64,000 bases of DNA from Pontibacter pamirensis (GCF_010015475.1 NZ_SSNI01000022.1:1-64000), one strand, 5' to 3'. Shown: positions 55,402 to 64,000, counted from the first letter of the stretch. Numbers and translations: made by a program. The notes: generated from the letters alone by a model not told the origin.

Positions 55402-56480
55402 ATGAATGTTTCTTCAACATGTAGAAAAGTAATCTTTACTTTTATCACCCTGCCTGTTGACCCTTTGATGATGAAAAAGAATACGACTCCCTTTTTACGA
55501 ACAATAGTAATTGCCACTCTCTGCTCCTTTGTTCTCTCTGTAAATACAGTGCAGGCGCAGAAGGCTAAGGCTCAAAAGTTGGTAATTCCAGCTAATGCGC
55601 TGAATTTTATAGTGCTCGGAGACTGGGGAAGGTATGGAGACGATCACCAGGTGCAGGTAGCAATGCAATTATCGAAAACTGCCAGGGAAGTGCCTGTCAG
55701 TTTTTTTATCAGTACAGGTGATAATTTTATCCGAAAGGTGTTGCCAGCACCATGGACCCGCAATGGCATTACTCTTTCGAGGAGATATATAAAGACTTTG
55801 CTCATCAGAAAGAGTGGTATGCCATACTTGGCAACCATGATTACATGGGAGACCCGGATGCGCAGGTAGCGTATTCTAAGGTGAGCAGGCGCTGGGAGAT
55901 GCCTGCCAGGTTCTTTTCCAAAACATTTTCCTTGGGAGATGGCTCTGGCGGAAAAATCAAGATTGCTTTTATAGACACCAATCCGCTTATACCGGAGTTC
56001 TATAGCAATTCTGAATACGGGCCAAATGTCAGGACACTGGACAGCACCGCCCAAAAACAATGGCTGCGACAGGTGCTAGTACAAGAGGAAGAAGGAGTAA
56101 GGTGGAGCCTGGTGGTGGGGCACCACCCGCTCTTTACAGCCTCTGATAAAAGAAGCGAAGGGTATGACACCAAAGCTGTGCGAAGATCTCTGAGAAACCT
56201 CCTGGAAACAAGTAAGGTGGATGCATACCTGGCAGGGCATGATCATAGTTTACAGCATTTGCTACCGGAAGGAGGAGTGCATCATTTTGTATCTGGTGCT
56301 GCCTCCGAAGCAACCCAGGTAGGTAAGCTGGATTATAGTAAGTTTGCCCCATCGGCATATGGGTTTTTGTTGTTTTCTGTAAGCGCTGAAGAAATAGTCG
56401 TGCATGCCATTTCGCATATCGGCCAAGTGCTTTATCGCACAGCCATAAAGAAACAGCCTTCGGGTATAGGATCTAAGTAG
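55402..56480 (+). pseudogene. Acid-phosphatase-like metallophosphoesterase, one frameshift
   Basis: Two frames (55402-55735 and about 55735-56480) join into one protein of about 350 residues resembling tartrate-resistant (purple) acid phosphatases. A signal peptide (IATLCSFVLSVNTVQA) precedes the metal motifs LGDWGRYG, STGDNF, LGNHDY, VGHHPLF and AGHDHSL. The frame changes at a T4 run after GATAA near 55726; one extra T restores GDNFYPKGV. This may be a sequencing error or a young pseudogene. Secreted, it would release phosphate from the substrate of the locus. Confidence 0.8.
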
Positions 56481-56537
56481 CACTTCCGGGATAGTTATAA
56501 ATCAATTTTTAAGCATTAAGAAAATCTGTTGTAAAGT

Positions 56538-58334
56538 ATGCGTAACATAAGCCGCCAGTCTTTCCTGAAGCAATCATTGGGTTTAAGTGCAATAGCAATC
56601 TTAAATCCTTTTGGCACAAATCTGTTAGCCAGTCCGGAAAGCGGCACCTCTAATAATGATAAGTCAGAAAATGAATTTTACCGGCACCTGGTACAAGCCA
56701 ATGACAAGCGTGTTGCATTCATCATAGAGGCGCTGAACTCAGAAATAAAAGGACTTCGAAGAGAGTTAGGGTATGATTTTGCCACCTTAGCTGCTTCTTA
56801 TGGAGCACCTCTGTCCAGGTATCACAAAAGCCAGGAGCTAGTCCCTTATATGGGAAAAATAATTCAGTTTCTGCTGGAGGTGCAGGGGCCGGACGGCACA
56901 CTGGATATTGGCAACCTTGGCTCACCACCTGATACAGCCTTTATCTTAGAGCCTCTCTGTGTAGGCACCTCCCTCTTGCAGAAGAACAAGGCAAAAGCTT
57001 TAAATGAAGTAAAGGGCGAGGTAAAAAAGTTTATACTGAAAGCCGGAGATGCATTAGCCAAAGGAGGTGTCCATACGCCCAATCACCGCTGGGTGGTTTC
57101 CTCTGCGCTGGCACGCATTAACGCGCTTTACCCTGACCCCAAGTTTATGAACAGGATCCAGGACTGGTTAGGAGAAGGTATCTTTATCGACAAGGATGGT
57201 CATTACCTGGAGAGAAGCAGAATCTACTCAGAAGTTATAGACCGTTCCCTTATCACGATGGCTCGCTTATTGAACATGCCCTCTTTGTTAGTGCCGGTCA
57301 GGAAGAACCTGGAAATGACGTATTACTACCTGGAGCCTAACGGAGACCTGGTTACGACTGATTCCAGGAGGCAGGATCAGTTCGGCTCTAAAACCATTTT
57401 AGATTATTATCATCATTACCGTTACTTAGCCATTCTGGATAATAATAAAGAGTTCGCGGCGATAGCAAAGTTTATTGAAGGTGTTGAGGGCTTTGAAGAG
57501 GAAATACTAAGCCAATCTTTGTTTTATTTTATGGAAGAACCTTTGTTGAGAAAAGAACTTCCGGCTCCTTCCCCTCCTCCAACGAACTACGAAAAGTTTT
57601 TTACTACTTCCAACCTGGCCAGAATACGCAGAGGCGACACGACCACGACTATCTTTGGTGGTGTAGACTGGCCTTTGGTTATCGGCTCAGGCCGTTCGAC
57701 AAGTCCCAATATGTTTTCGTTCAGAAAAGGAGATGCCATCCTGAAATACCTGCGCGTGTCGTCAAACTTTTTCAGTACAGGCTATTTCCGGAGTGAGGGC
57801 CTCAAAAAAGAAGGAGAAAAGTATGTTTTATACAAAAAGCTGGAAGTGCCTTACTACCAGCCGCTGTCTGCTGCGCTGCGAAAGGAAAATGGGGATTATG
57901 CCTTGTCTCAAAGTATAGATGGCCGGTTCTGGAATAAGATGGATTTTGAGAACAGGCCGGTTAGTAATGTGAAAACGCTGGAAACGACAGTAACGGTGGA
58001 GGAAAAGGAGGGCAATAACGAATTAACCTTCAAGGTAGCAGGCTCGGATAATGTGCCGGTCACCATTGAACTTTGCTTTAAGGAGGGCGGGAAGTTAGTG
58101 GGTGTTACTCCTTCAGATGACCAGACGGGTAATAACTTTTTGGAGCAGGGAATGGGGAAGTACCAGTTCGGGGAGCAAACGATAACCTTTGGGCCAGGTA
58201 CGCTGGCACATAAAAGGCTTCGAGGACTGGAGGGTGAAATGTATACCTCCCATTTCGGGTCTTTACGAACGGAAGGCATGCATGTATACCTTACGGGGTT
58301 TACTCCTTTTGAACATAAAATAACCATTAGCTAA
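56538..58334 (+). CDS. Secreted protein of unknown function in the sugar locus
   Basis: A 598-residue protein with a Tat-like signal (SRQSFLKQSLGLSAIAILNP). Residues 50-340 look like an alpha/alpha toroid of the kind found in polysaccharide lyases and unsaturated-uronidases (DGTLDIGNLGSPPDTAFILE, GGVHTPNHRWVVSSALARIN, HHYRYLAILDNN), followed by a beta-sandwich domain (about 350-598). A lyase role is a guess from architecture. It follows the phosphatase by 57 bases and precedes the DUF4861 gene by 36. Confidence 0.6.
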   Translation: MRNISRQSFLKQSLGLSAIAILNPFGTNLLASPESGTSNNDKSENEFYRHLVQANDKRVAFIIEALNSEIKGLRRELGYDFATLAASYGAPLSRYHKSQELVPYMGKIIQFLLEVQGPDGTLDIGNLGSPPDTAFILEPLCVGTSLLQKNKAKALNEVKGEVKKFILKAGDALAKGGVHTPNHRWVVSSALARINALYPDPKFMNRIQDWLGEGIFIDKDGHYLERSRIYSEVIDRSLITMARLLNMPSLLVPVRKNLEMTYYYLEPNGDLVTTDSRRQDQFGSKTILDYYHHYRYLAILDNNKEFAAIAKFIEGVEGFEEEILSQSLFYFMEEPLLRKELPAPSPPPTNYEKFFTTSNLARIRRGDTTTTIFGGVDWPLVIGSGRSTSPNMFSFRKGDAILKYLRVSSNFFSTGYFRSEGLKKEGEKYVLYKKLEVPYYQPLSAALRKENGDYALSQSIDGRFWNKMDFENRPVSNVKTLETTVTVEEKEGNNELTFKVAGSDNVPVTIELCFKEGGKLVGVTPSDDQTGNNFLEQGMGKYQFGEQTITFGPGTLAHKRLRGLEGEMYTSHFGSLRTEGMHVYLTGFTPFEHKITIS

Positions 58335-58370
58335 GCGATATAAATGCGTTTTCAGAGAAACAGATACAGG

Positions 58371-59657
58371 ATGAGCAAAAGAATTACCCTATTGGCATGC
58401 CTTCTTGGCTGTCTTACTTCCTGCCAGTCAGAAAAGGATTCGGGAGGACAGGAAGTCACCCTTACCAATACTTCTTCAGTGAATTTAGTTGAAAAAGCTA
58501 TCTCGATTAAGAGAGGTGAATTGACGGGGGCACCTGATGGAGAACTTTACCCTTTGGTGCTGAGCCAAAGGGGCGATACCATTCCCGCACAGCTGGATGA
58601 CCTGGATGGAGACAACAAATGGGACGAGTTATTTTTTGTAAAAGATCTGCCTGCGAACGGGGAAGAAACGGTTCACCTCAAATGGATAGATACTCCTGTT
58701 AATTTTGAAAAGCGCACCAGTGTACGTTTTGGGGTACGCTCCTCTGTGGAAGGCAAGGTGCAGCCTGCCACCAGCGACACCTTTTATGCACATGAATTAC
58801 CCGGGGTAATGGGCTATCAGCCATATCAGACAGACGGGCCCTCCTGGGAGAATGATAAAGTAGGCTTCAGGCATTACTTGGATGGCCGTAACTCAAAAGA
58901 TGTGTTCGGGAAGAAGGTGTCCTATATGTCACCGGATAGTGTGGGAATAAACCAGGAGGGCGTAACAGAAGATAATTACCACGTGATGGAGGCTTGGGGG
59001 AGAGACATCTTATCAGTGGGGAATTCAGTAGGAATTGGCGGAATTGCCCTGATGATAGGGGATACACTGGCCCGCCTTGGCGTAACACAAGCGGATTCCC
59101 TGAACAATGTAGACAGTACTTTCTTTCAGATCCTCTCAGAGGGACCGGCGCGTTCGGTGATAAACTACCAGTACCACAACTGGAAGCCCCTCAACAGAAA
59201 CTATGAGGTAGAAGAGACCACCAGCATCTGGCCAGGTATGTATGCCTATAAAAACTCCGCCCGCTTCTCTCATCTTCAGGGCGATGAAACGCTGTTAATA
59301 GGTCTTGTGAATTCTGAAACACAGCAGCCCTTAACAGAAATTGCGACGGATGACAAGTATGTTATACTGCTTACCCATGACAAACAAAGCTATAACAAAG
59401 AGTGGTGGCTGGGGCTGGCGTTGATTCTTCCAAAGGAAGCCTATAGGGGATATATGAAAGCACCGGAAACAGGTAGCCTGTCCAAATCCTACCTGGCTAA
59501 GCTAAAGGTGGAGAAAGACAAACCTGTAGAATACTACGCAGTGGCAGGTTGGGAGCTTAGTGATGAGGGGTTTAGGAACCCGGCCTATTTCCAGGAATAT
59601 GTTCGCAGCTTAGCTAAAAAGTTAAGTGCAGAGGTGAAGATAACTGTTGAAGAATAG
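58371..59657 (+). CDS. DUF4861-domain lipoprotein
   Basis: A 428-residue lipoprotein starting MSKRITLLACLLGCLTSCQS, with Cys18 as the likely lipidated residue. An upstream ATG at 58344 adds a basic leader and is less likely. DUF4861-type motifs include YPLVLSQRGDTIPAQLDDLD, YHVMEAWGRDILSVGNSVGI and YEVEETTSIWPGMYAYKNSA. Such proteins occur in uronic-acid-related polysaccharide loci, which fits the inositol oxygenase product glucuronate. Its reaction is not known. It ends the plus-strand run. Confidence 0.8.
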   Translation: MSKRITLLACLLGCLTSCQSEKDSGGQEVTLTNTSSVNLVEKAISIKRGELTGAPDGELYPLVLSQRGDTIPAQLDDLDGDNKWDELFFVKDLPANGEETVHLKWIDTPVNFEKRTSVRFGVRSSVEGKVQPATSDTFYAHELPGVMGYQPYQTDGPSWENDKVGFRHYLDGRNSKDVFGKKVSYMSPDSVGINQEGVTEDNYHVMEAWGRDILSVGNSVGIGGIALMIGDTLARLGVTQADSLNNVDSTFFQILSEGPARSVINYQYHNWKPLNRNYEVEETTSIWPGMYAYKNSARFSHLQGDETLLIGLVNSETQQPLTEIATDDKYVILLTHDKQSYNKEWWLGLALILPKEAYRGYMKAPETGSLSKSYLAKLKVEKDKPVEYYAVAGWELSDEGFRNPAYFQEYVRSLAKKLSAEVKITVEE

Positions 59658-59910
59658 GCATTCATTTTACAGGCAATCAAAAGAATGGAAGCTTATGATA
59701 TTTATAGTTAAGCCGCTTCGCTTAAGCAACTGTTGGAAGTGTAATTCTAACAGTGTCATCTTCACTGCGGTAACTCCCATTGAAGCCCCCTCAACAATGC
59801 CGCTTTAGCATTAGCTTCTCTAGCTTGAGCTGCACGGATTGCAGAACTGGTACAGGATAATAAACTGACAGTGCAGCGGTGGCTGCAGCGTTACTAGGCT
59901 TCTTTGTTCA
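59658..59910. other. Intergenic stretch with a possible gene-end remnant
   Basis: About 250 bases between convergent genes. A short plus-strand frame ending near 59896 reads ELVQDNKLTVQRWLQRY and could be the end of a lost gene. Otherwise nothing was recognised. Confidence 0.3.
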
Positions 59911-60855
59911 TTATGCTTCCAGCCTTAGAAATCTGTCTTTGATTATCCTTTTATAAGCTTCTTTATATGAATGGCTGAGAAAGCTGGTATCTATTAAATC
60001 CACCCATTTAGCTTTTGCCTTTTCCATCTTCCTGAAGATGTTTTCCTGTTGCCTCTCACCCAGTTTCAATGTGCGGAAGGCAGCGGTAAAATCCTGGCGT
60101 TTTATTTTCTTCTTTCTGCCGTTCAGGGTTAGCGCTAGGTCTTCGTCATCGGCTGGATTTACCAGTGCCGTTGCCACCATGTCGTAGGCCGGTGAAAGTG
60201 CCGGGCCAACCATAGGCTGGTAAATCAATGAGAAGTTCTTTAAGTGCATGTCTGCATTACCCGTCAGAAAAGAAAACAAGACCTGCTCAAAGAAGTTGAC
60301 CACATCCAGCCCCGGGTTAGCGGAGTACTTTAGTATGGCTTTGGCTATTTGTTCGTAAGAGCCATGGTATTTGTCTTCCGTTAACCGTTCCGTGAGCTGG
60401 CACATGTCTTCCATGTGCAGTTTGGTTTTGCAGGTACGGTCAATGCGCTTTGTGATATAAGCCAGAGAGCCTGACTGCAAGCGTATCAGGCTATGGGGTA
60501 CTGCGTTTATCCTGGCTATGCTGGCCAGGTGCATCGTTACATCCTCCAGCTCCGGCAACTCCGGGTAACGAAGGGTTGGAGGTTTCAGAATATAGCCTCC
60601 CCACAACCCGACAATTGTGAAACGACCGGGTTCATTTGCGTTCTCTGCAGGAGACAGGTCCAATGATAACTTAGGCTGAACCCCTGTGACTGTTACCTGG
60701 CTGCGTACCACCTGCCTGGCCAGCTCCTCCATCTGGGCTTCGCTATAGGGTAGTACAGGAGGAGGAGTTCGCCCGAACATCTTTCTACTGCATGCAGCAT
60801 GAAAATCTACTTCGTTTTCAGGCAAAAGCTTGTAACAGAACAAACACCTGCTCAT
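59911..60855 (-). CDS. HipT-like Ser/Thr kinase toxin
   Basis: A 314-residue HipA-type kinase lacking the N-terminal subdomain, which is encoded separately just upstream. ATG at 60855 (MSRCLFCYKLLPENEVDFHA) is used because it overlaps the previous stop in ATGA. A CxxC/HxxxC cluster opens the protein. The glycine-rich loop region is TVTGVQPKLSL (55-65), catalytic GNADMHLKN and metal-binding SPAYDMV are present. Such kinases stall growth by phosphorylating aminoacyl-tRNA synthetases. The kinase appears intact. Confidence 0.85.
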   Translation of the reverse strand: MSRCLFCYKLLPENEVDFHAACSRKMFGRTPPPVLPYSEAQMEELARQVVRSQVTVTGVQPKLSLDLSPAENANEPGRFTIVGLWGGYILKPPTLRYPELPELEDVTMHLASIARINAVPHSLIRLQSGSLAYITKRIDRTCKTKLHMEDMCQLTERLTEDKYHGSYEQIAKAILKYSANPGLDVVNFFEQVLFSFLTGNADMHLKNFSLIYQPMVGPALSPAYDMVATALVNPADDEDLALTLNGRKKKIKRQDFTAAFRTLKLGERQQENIFRKMEKAKAKWVDLIDTSFLSHSYKEAYKRIIKDRFLRLEA

Positions 60856-61184
60856 AAGTCCTTGTCCTCCTGTAAAGGGTACACACTTACAGCTCCAATG
60901 CAATCCTTGCAGCAGGTCATTAGCAGTCCCATCCGGTCTCGCGGATTCAGTTTCCAGTTTCTTTCGGCAATGTCAAGCAGCCAGCCTTCCGGGATGAGCC
61001 CATCAAAAAACGGGAACAGCACGTTGTTGCTGAATGGAGCATCCTGCAAGGGCAGCGTAAGGCTGACTGGCTCCGGGTTTGGTGTTTGCAGATAAGCAGC
61101 ATCATATACAAAGTGATACCCGTTTTCATCTTGTGTCAGCCAACCGGCCGTGGCTTTCTGCATTTTTATCTCAGCTTTTCTCAT
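60852..61184 (-). CDS. HipS-like protein (HipA N-terminal domain alone)
   Basis: A 110-residue protein equal to the N-terminal subdomain 1 of HipA: GYHFVYDAAYLQTPNPEPVS, LFPFFDGLIPEGWLL, RDRMGLLMTCCKDCIGAVSV. In E. coli O127 HipBST, the separate HipS neutralises HipT, whereas HipB is the operator-binding partner. It overlaps hipT by four bases and the HTH gene by 14, so all three are coupled. Confidence 0.85.
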   Translation of the reverse strand: MRKAEIKMQKATAGWLTQDENGYHFVYDAAYLQTPNPEPVSLTLPLQDAPFSNNVLFPFFDGLIPEGWLLDIAERNWKLNPRDRMGLLMTCCKDCIGAVSVYPLQEDKDL

Positions 61185-61392
61185 CTATCAACTCATTGCG
61201 GTTCAAAGGAACGGGCCCCGCCTGGTACCCGAAAAGTTGTAATACCTGGTTTACTTTGTCCAGGCGGAGCGTTTCTTTTCCCTGCTCCAGGTCTCTGATG
61301 AACCGAAGGCCCACTCCCGCTTTTTCCGCTAATTCAGGTTGCGTTAGATGAGCAGTAGCTCGTTTGTCTTTTACAAATTTGCTTAACTCCAT
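61171..61392 (-). CDS. HipB-like helix-turn-helix regulator
   Basis: A 73-residue Xre-type DNA-binding protein (RATAHLTQPELAEKAGVGLR, then FIRDLEQGKETLRLDKVNQV). As the first gene of the operon it should bind the three operators just upstream and repress all three genes. Its stop overlaps the HipS-like start. Confidence 0.9.
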   Translation of the reverse strand: MELSKFVKDKRATAHLTQPELAEKAGVGLRFIRDLEQGKETLRLDKVNQVLQLFGYQAGPVPLNRNELIDEKS

Positions 61393-61396
61393 ATAA

Positions 61397-61494
61397 TATA
61401 CCTTATCGGGTATAAATATAGTTCTTTATTTTGTATTATACCTTATCGGGTATAAAAAAATGTTTTCAGTAGTTGTTATACCCGATAAGGTATA
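61397..61494. promoter_or_regulatory. Three identical HipB-type operators at 40-bp spacing
   Basis: TATACCTTATCGGGTATA at 61397-61414 and 61437-61454, and its exact reverse complement at 61477-61494. Starts are 40 bases apart, close to four helical turns, so bound dimers would lie on the same DNA face. The first copy touches the hipB-like start codon region. Copies read as inverted TATACC/GGGTATA arms around a TTATC spacer. Confidence 0.9.
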
Positions 61495-61649
61495 AGTGTT
61501 TCGGATAGAATAGATGATTGAACAGTGGCATCTGGATGAACTCCACAGTATTGTTGAAGCTCTATAATACTCACCGGGTTTATTGCCACTACTTTGACTG
61601 AAGATTAAAATTAAGTTAGTGGAACAATGAAAGGAGAAAGAAGGAATTT
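61495..61649. other. Short gap, nothing recognised
   Basis: About 155 bases between the Hip operators and IS3 debris, with no feature seen. Confidence 0.4.
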
Positions 61650-62093
61650 CAGTGCAGCCTTTTGAGCATTCACCGCAACGGTCTCAATCACGCGCCCGCT
61701 CAGGAGAGCGAGGAGAACCTGGAGATAATGCGCCGAAGGATGAGCATCACCTGGATAAACCCATGCACGTGGTCTTGCAGATGCAGGACTACCTGCGGTA
61801 TGAGGGACATCGGGTGAATCACAAGCGGGTCAGAACGTCCAGGGCAGCCATTTCACCTGTAAGGAGTGGGTGGAGTATCTGAAGGGGAAGACATCTGCAG
61901 CAGCATGGATGGCGAAGGCAGAGCGTTCGACAATGTTTACATCGAGCGGCTGTGGCAGAGGCTGAAGCGGGACTATGTTTACTTATACCCGGCAAAGGAT
62001 GGATGGGAGCTGTATCAGGGGGTGAAGAGCTTCTTCAGTTTCTACAACCATGAGAAGCACCACCAGGGAGTCGGGAGGTGCGTTCCGGTATAG
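61650..62093 (+). pseudogene. Decayed IS3-type (IS407-like) OrfB transposase
   Basis: Broken pieces of a second kind of IS3 transposase. The first part encodes HHLDKPMHVVLQMQDYLRYE and GHRVNHKRV; an internal deletion follows near 61830. Then QGSHFTCKEWVEYLKG and SMDGEGRAFDNVYIERLWQR and a C-terminal YNHEKHHQGVG come in another frame. The family differs from the 15.8 kb element. No functional frame remains. Confidence 0.7.
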
Positions 62094-62183
62094 GTGTACA
62101 AGCAGCAGGCTGCCTGAATGGGGCAGAGTACAAGTAGAAATTCAACTTAAAAACAGCACTGCATGGTTCTGCAAACAGGGCGT

Positions 62184-62508
62184 ATGAGTTTCACAAGAAT
62201 GACTACGTGGTCATCCAGCGCTACAGCCAGCCCCCTCCCGGTTCACTCCTGAAGGCAAGCGCCTACCTCTTCGATGACCTGGGGACGGAGAGCAGCGGGA
62301 AGCACTACGGCAACACCTGCAACGTGATGGAGGAGGTGCTGCTGAGCCGCTACGACCATATCGTTCTGTGGGGCGTGAAGACGCACCTGACCACTAACCA
62401 GGCCAGCGCAGAAATAGAGCAAAGCTAGGAAAACGGGTGCGGTCCCGAATGCGGGAGATGTTCAACCTGGTGAGCTTTGGGGCAGGGGTGAAGGACAAGA
62501 GAGAGTAA
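62184..62508 (+). pseudogene. Truncated copy of the DnaC-like ATPase gene
   Basis: Encodes YVVIQRYSQPPPGSLLKASA, YLFDDLGTESSGKHYGNTCN and EEVLLSRYDHIVLWGVKTHL, closely matching the second half of the ATPase at 42.3-43.1 kb. A one-base change near 62424 shifts the frame before the KRVRSRMREMFNLVSFG end. The N-terminal half with Walker A is missing, replaced by IS3-type debris. Confidence 0.85.
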
Positions 62509-62936
62509 GAAATGGATAGTATACCTAAGCATCATATGGTACTGGTTTTCTGTTGAAGAAAATGTAAAACGCCAGCCAATTTTAAGTGTCTCATGCGCTG
62601 TTATTTCAGCGGGATATCCTTCATTCTGCACTCATAAAGCTTTTGAACCAGAAAAAACAACAGGGAACATTGTACCCCTGTCAGTACTCCATATCTGTTG
62701 TTACTTATAAGAGAAGTATAGGAAAAGAGAACACGAAAGCAGCAAAAAGAAGATGATATGGTATCAATAACGTAATCAAAAAATTGGTTGCTTCTATTTA
62801 AGAAGGCAAAAGAAGCAACTGTTCCTGCATTGTTCTTTGAATTATGAGCCGATAGTATAGGTTTTTCTGTATTTTAGTCAACCCTACATAGGTTAAATCT
62901 AAACCTTTTTAATCACCATATAAGTAGCATTGTACT
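62509..62936. other. Intergenic stretch with a hairpin
   Basis: About 430 bases without a supported gene. It contains a perfect 9-bp inverted repeat GTTGCTTCT/AGAAGCAAC (62787-62795 and 62811-62819, 15-base loop), about 120 bases before the AAA+ gene. The promoter of that gene should lie in the last 100 bases. Confidence 0.45.
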
Positions 62937-64000
62937 ATGGAAGCGACCATTCCTTCAGAGTTGCAATATCTGCAGAAATTGATCCAGTACCGGATTGGCC
63001 GGTATTTGAAAGCAGAGAAGCCAGAGCCCAAACCAACGTTGCCGAAACTTCAGCAGTTTTCTTCACACCTTGAAAAGTTTATCAAGGAAAACGAGCTAAA
63101 CCAAAGTGAAATAACGCTGCTTCTCATTTCCCTTGCTCCGCACACACAGCCAGACTTGTTTGACCAGTCAATTCAACAGACTCTCAGCAGTTCAGGCGAT
63201 TTCCCGAGGATAGGAGGGGTGCGTGGTAAAAACTTCAGGGGATTCCTGCCTACTGGCGAAACAGCTTTGTTTCTGTTGGATGAAGATGACTGGAATAAGC
63301 GACTACAAATACAAAAGCTGTTTGGTGAAGATCATCTGTTTAATAAAAAAGCAGTACTCTGGCTGGAAGACCTTCCACAGGGGGAGCCTGTGATGAGTGG
63401 GCGAATTATTCTGTCTCAGGAATATATAGATTACTTTTTAACGGGACAAATCTCCAAACCCCGGTTTGGTATCCACTTCCCTGCACAGCAGATAGAAACG
63501 CTTCAAGATTGGGAGGACTTGGTCCTGAACACGGATACTATGCAGCAAGTACGTGACTTGGAAAAATGGCTGAAGTATGAATATGTACTGCTGAAGGATT
63601 GGGGCTTGGCAAAGAAAATTAAACCAGGATATCGTGTTCTTTTCCATGGTCCCCCAGGCACCGGCAAAACACTCACAGCATCATTATTAGGGAGGCACAC
63701 CGGAAGGGAAGTCTATCGGGTTGATCTCTCGCTGGTTGTTTCAAAATTCATTGGGGAGACGGAGAAGAACCTCGCGCACCTCTTCGACACGGCTGAAAAT
63801 AAAAACTGGATTTTATTTTTTGATGAGGCGGATGCCTTGTTCGGGAAGCGCACCTCCGTACGGGATGCCCACGACAAGTATGCGAACCAGGAAGTGTCTT
63901 TTTTATTGCAGCGGACAGAGAATTATGCCGGATTGGTCATTTTGGCCACTAACTTCAAAAGCAACATAGACGATGCCTTTGCCCGCCGTTTCCAGTCGCA
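62937..64000 (+). CDS. AAA+ ATPase, possibly of a contractile injection system; cut by window end
   Basis: The first 354 codons of a gene that runs off the window, from ATG 62937 (MEATIPSELQYLQKLIQYRI). The N-terminal 200 residues are an alpha/beta domain of unknown type. A classical AAA+ domain follows: Walker A HGPPGTGKT near residue 237, Walker B ILFFDEADALFGKR near 292, then LVILATNFKSNIDDAFARRF with sensor and arginine finger. The pattern resembles the Afp15-like ATPases of extracellular contractile injection systems; that would need neighbours beyond the window. Other AAA+ roles are possible. Confidence 0.7.
   Translation, partial: MEATIPSELQYLQKLIQYRIGRYLKAEKPEPKPTLPKLQQFSSHLEKFIKENELNQSEITLLLISLAPHTQPDLFDQSIQQTLSSSGDFPRIGGVRGKNFRGFLPTGETALFLLDEDDWNKRLQIQKLFGEDHLFNKKAVLWLEDLPQGEPVMSGRIILSQEYIDYFLTGQISKPRFGIHFPAQQIETLQDWEDLVLNTDTMQQVRDLEKWLKYEYVLLKDWGLAKKIKPGYRVLFHGPPGTGKTLTASLLGRHTGREVYRVDLSLVVSKFIGETEKNLAHLFDTAENKNWILFFDEADALFGKRTSVRDAHDKYANQEVSFLLQRTENYAGLVILATNFKSNIDDAFARRFQS

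Overview
The window is bacterial and reads as Bacteroidota, most likely a Cytophagales or Hymenobacteraceae-type organism. The grounds are a SusC/SusD pair, a CTnDOT-type tra gene set (TraE to TraN), RteC and MobA/B/C-like proteins, and genes with little Shine-Dalgarno sequence. The genus cannot be fixed from sequence alone. No tRNA, rRNA, CRISPR array or integrase gene was found, so it is not settled whether this is chromosome or plasmid.

Layout. (1) 1-23 kb is an accessory island cut up by insertion sequences: an IS481-type element, an IS1 remnant, two truncated IS3-type ends, and a full IS3-type element with a 1.5 kb IS110-type element inserted in it. Between them lie hydrolase genes. One cluster (8.6-15.8 kb) encodes a TPR plus metallo-beta-lactamase-fold protein (broken by frameshifts), a subtilisin-like protease without signal peptide, a calcineurin-like phosphoesterase and a CHAT (caspase-like) protease. 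A second cluster (18.7-21.7 kb) encodes an alpha/beta hydrolase with a membrane segment, a peptidoglycan-binding-domain protein and a small membrane protein. The same palindrome, AATACTGAA-N2-TTCAGTATT, precedes both clusters, so they probably share a regulator. This is the best candidate for an undescribed system, perhaps a conflict or defence module. A third set of three unrecognised genes (6.4-8.2 kb) lies between outward-facing IS3 ends.

(2) 23.4-43.3 kb is a GC-rich conjugation module. Read leftward from about 41 kb: mobA, mobB relaxase, mobC coupling protein, RteC-like protein, an unknown gene, traE, traF, traG, three TraI-like genes in tandem, traJ, traK, traL, traM, traN, a conserved accessory gene and a RadC-like gene. 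Rightward are a small HTH protein, a DnaD-like replication protein and a DnaC-like ATPase. A probable oriT region lies at 40.6-41.3 kb. A decayed second copy of the DnaC-like gene at 62.2 kb suggests an older related element.

(3) 43.8-59.7 kb is a carbohydrate locus: a sodium/solute symporter, a GH92 alpha-mannosidase, a divergent LacI-type regulator, myo-inositol oxygenase, SusC, SusD, an acid-phosphatase-like protein (one frameshift), an unrecognised secreted protein and a DUF4861 lipoprotein. Mannosidase, phosphatase and inositol oxygenase together suggest a mannosylated inositol-phosphate substrate; this is inference.

(4) 59.9-61.5 kb is a three-gene HipBST-like toxin-antitoxin operon with three identical operators spaced exactly 40 bp apart. 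(5) After transposase and dnaC-like debris, the window ends inside an AAA+ ATPase of a type seen in contractile injection system clusters.
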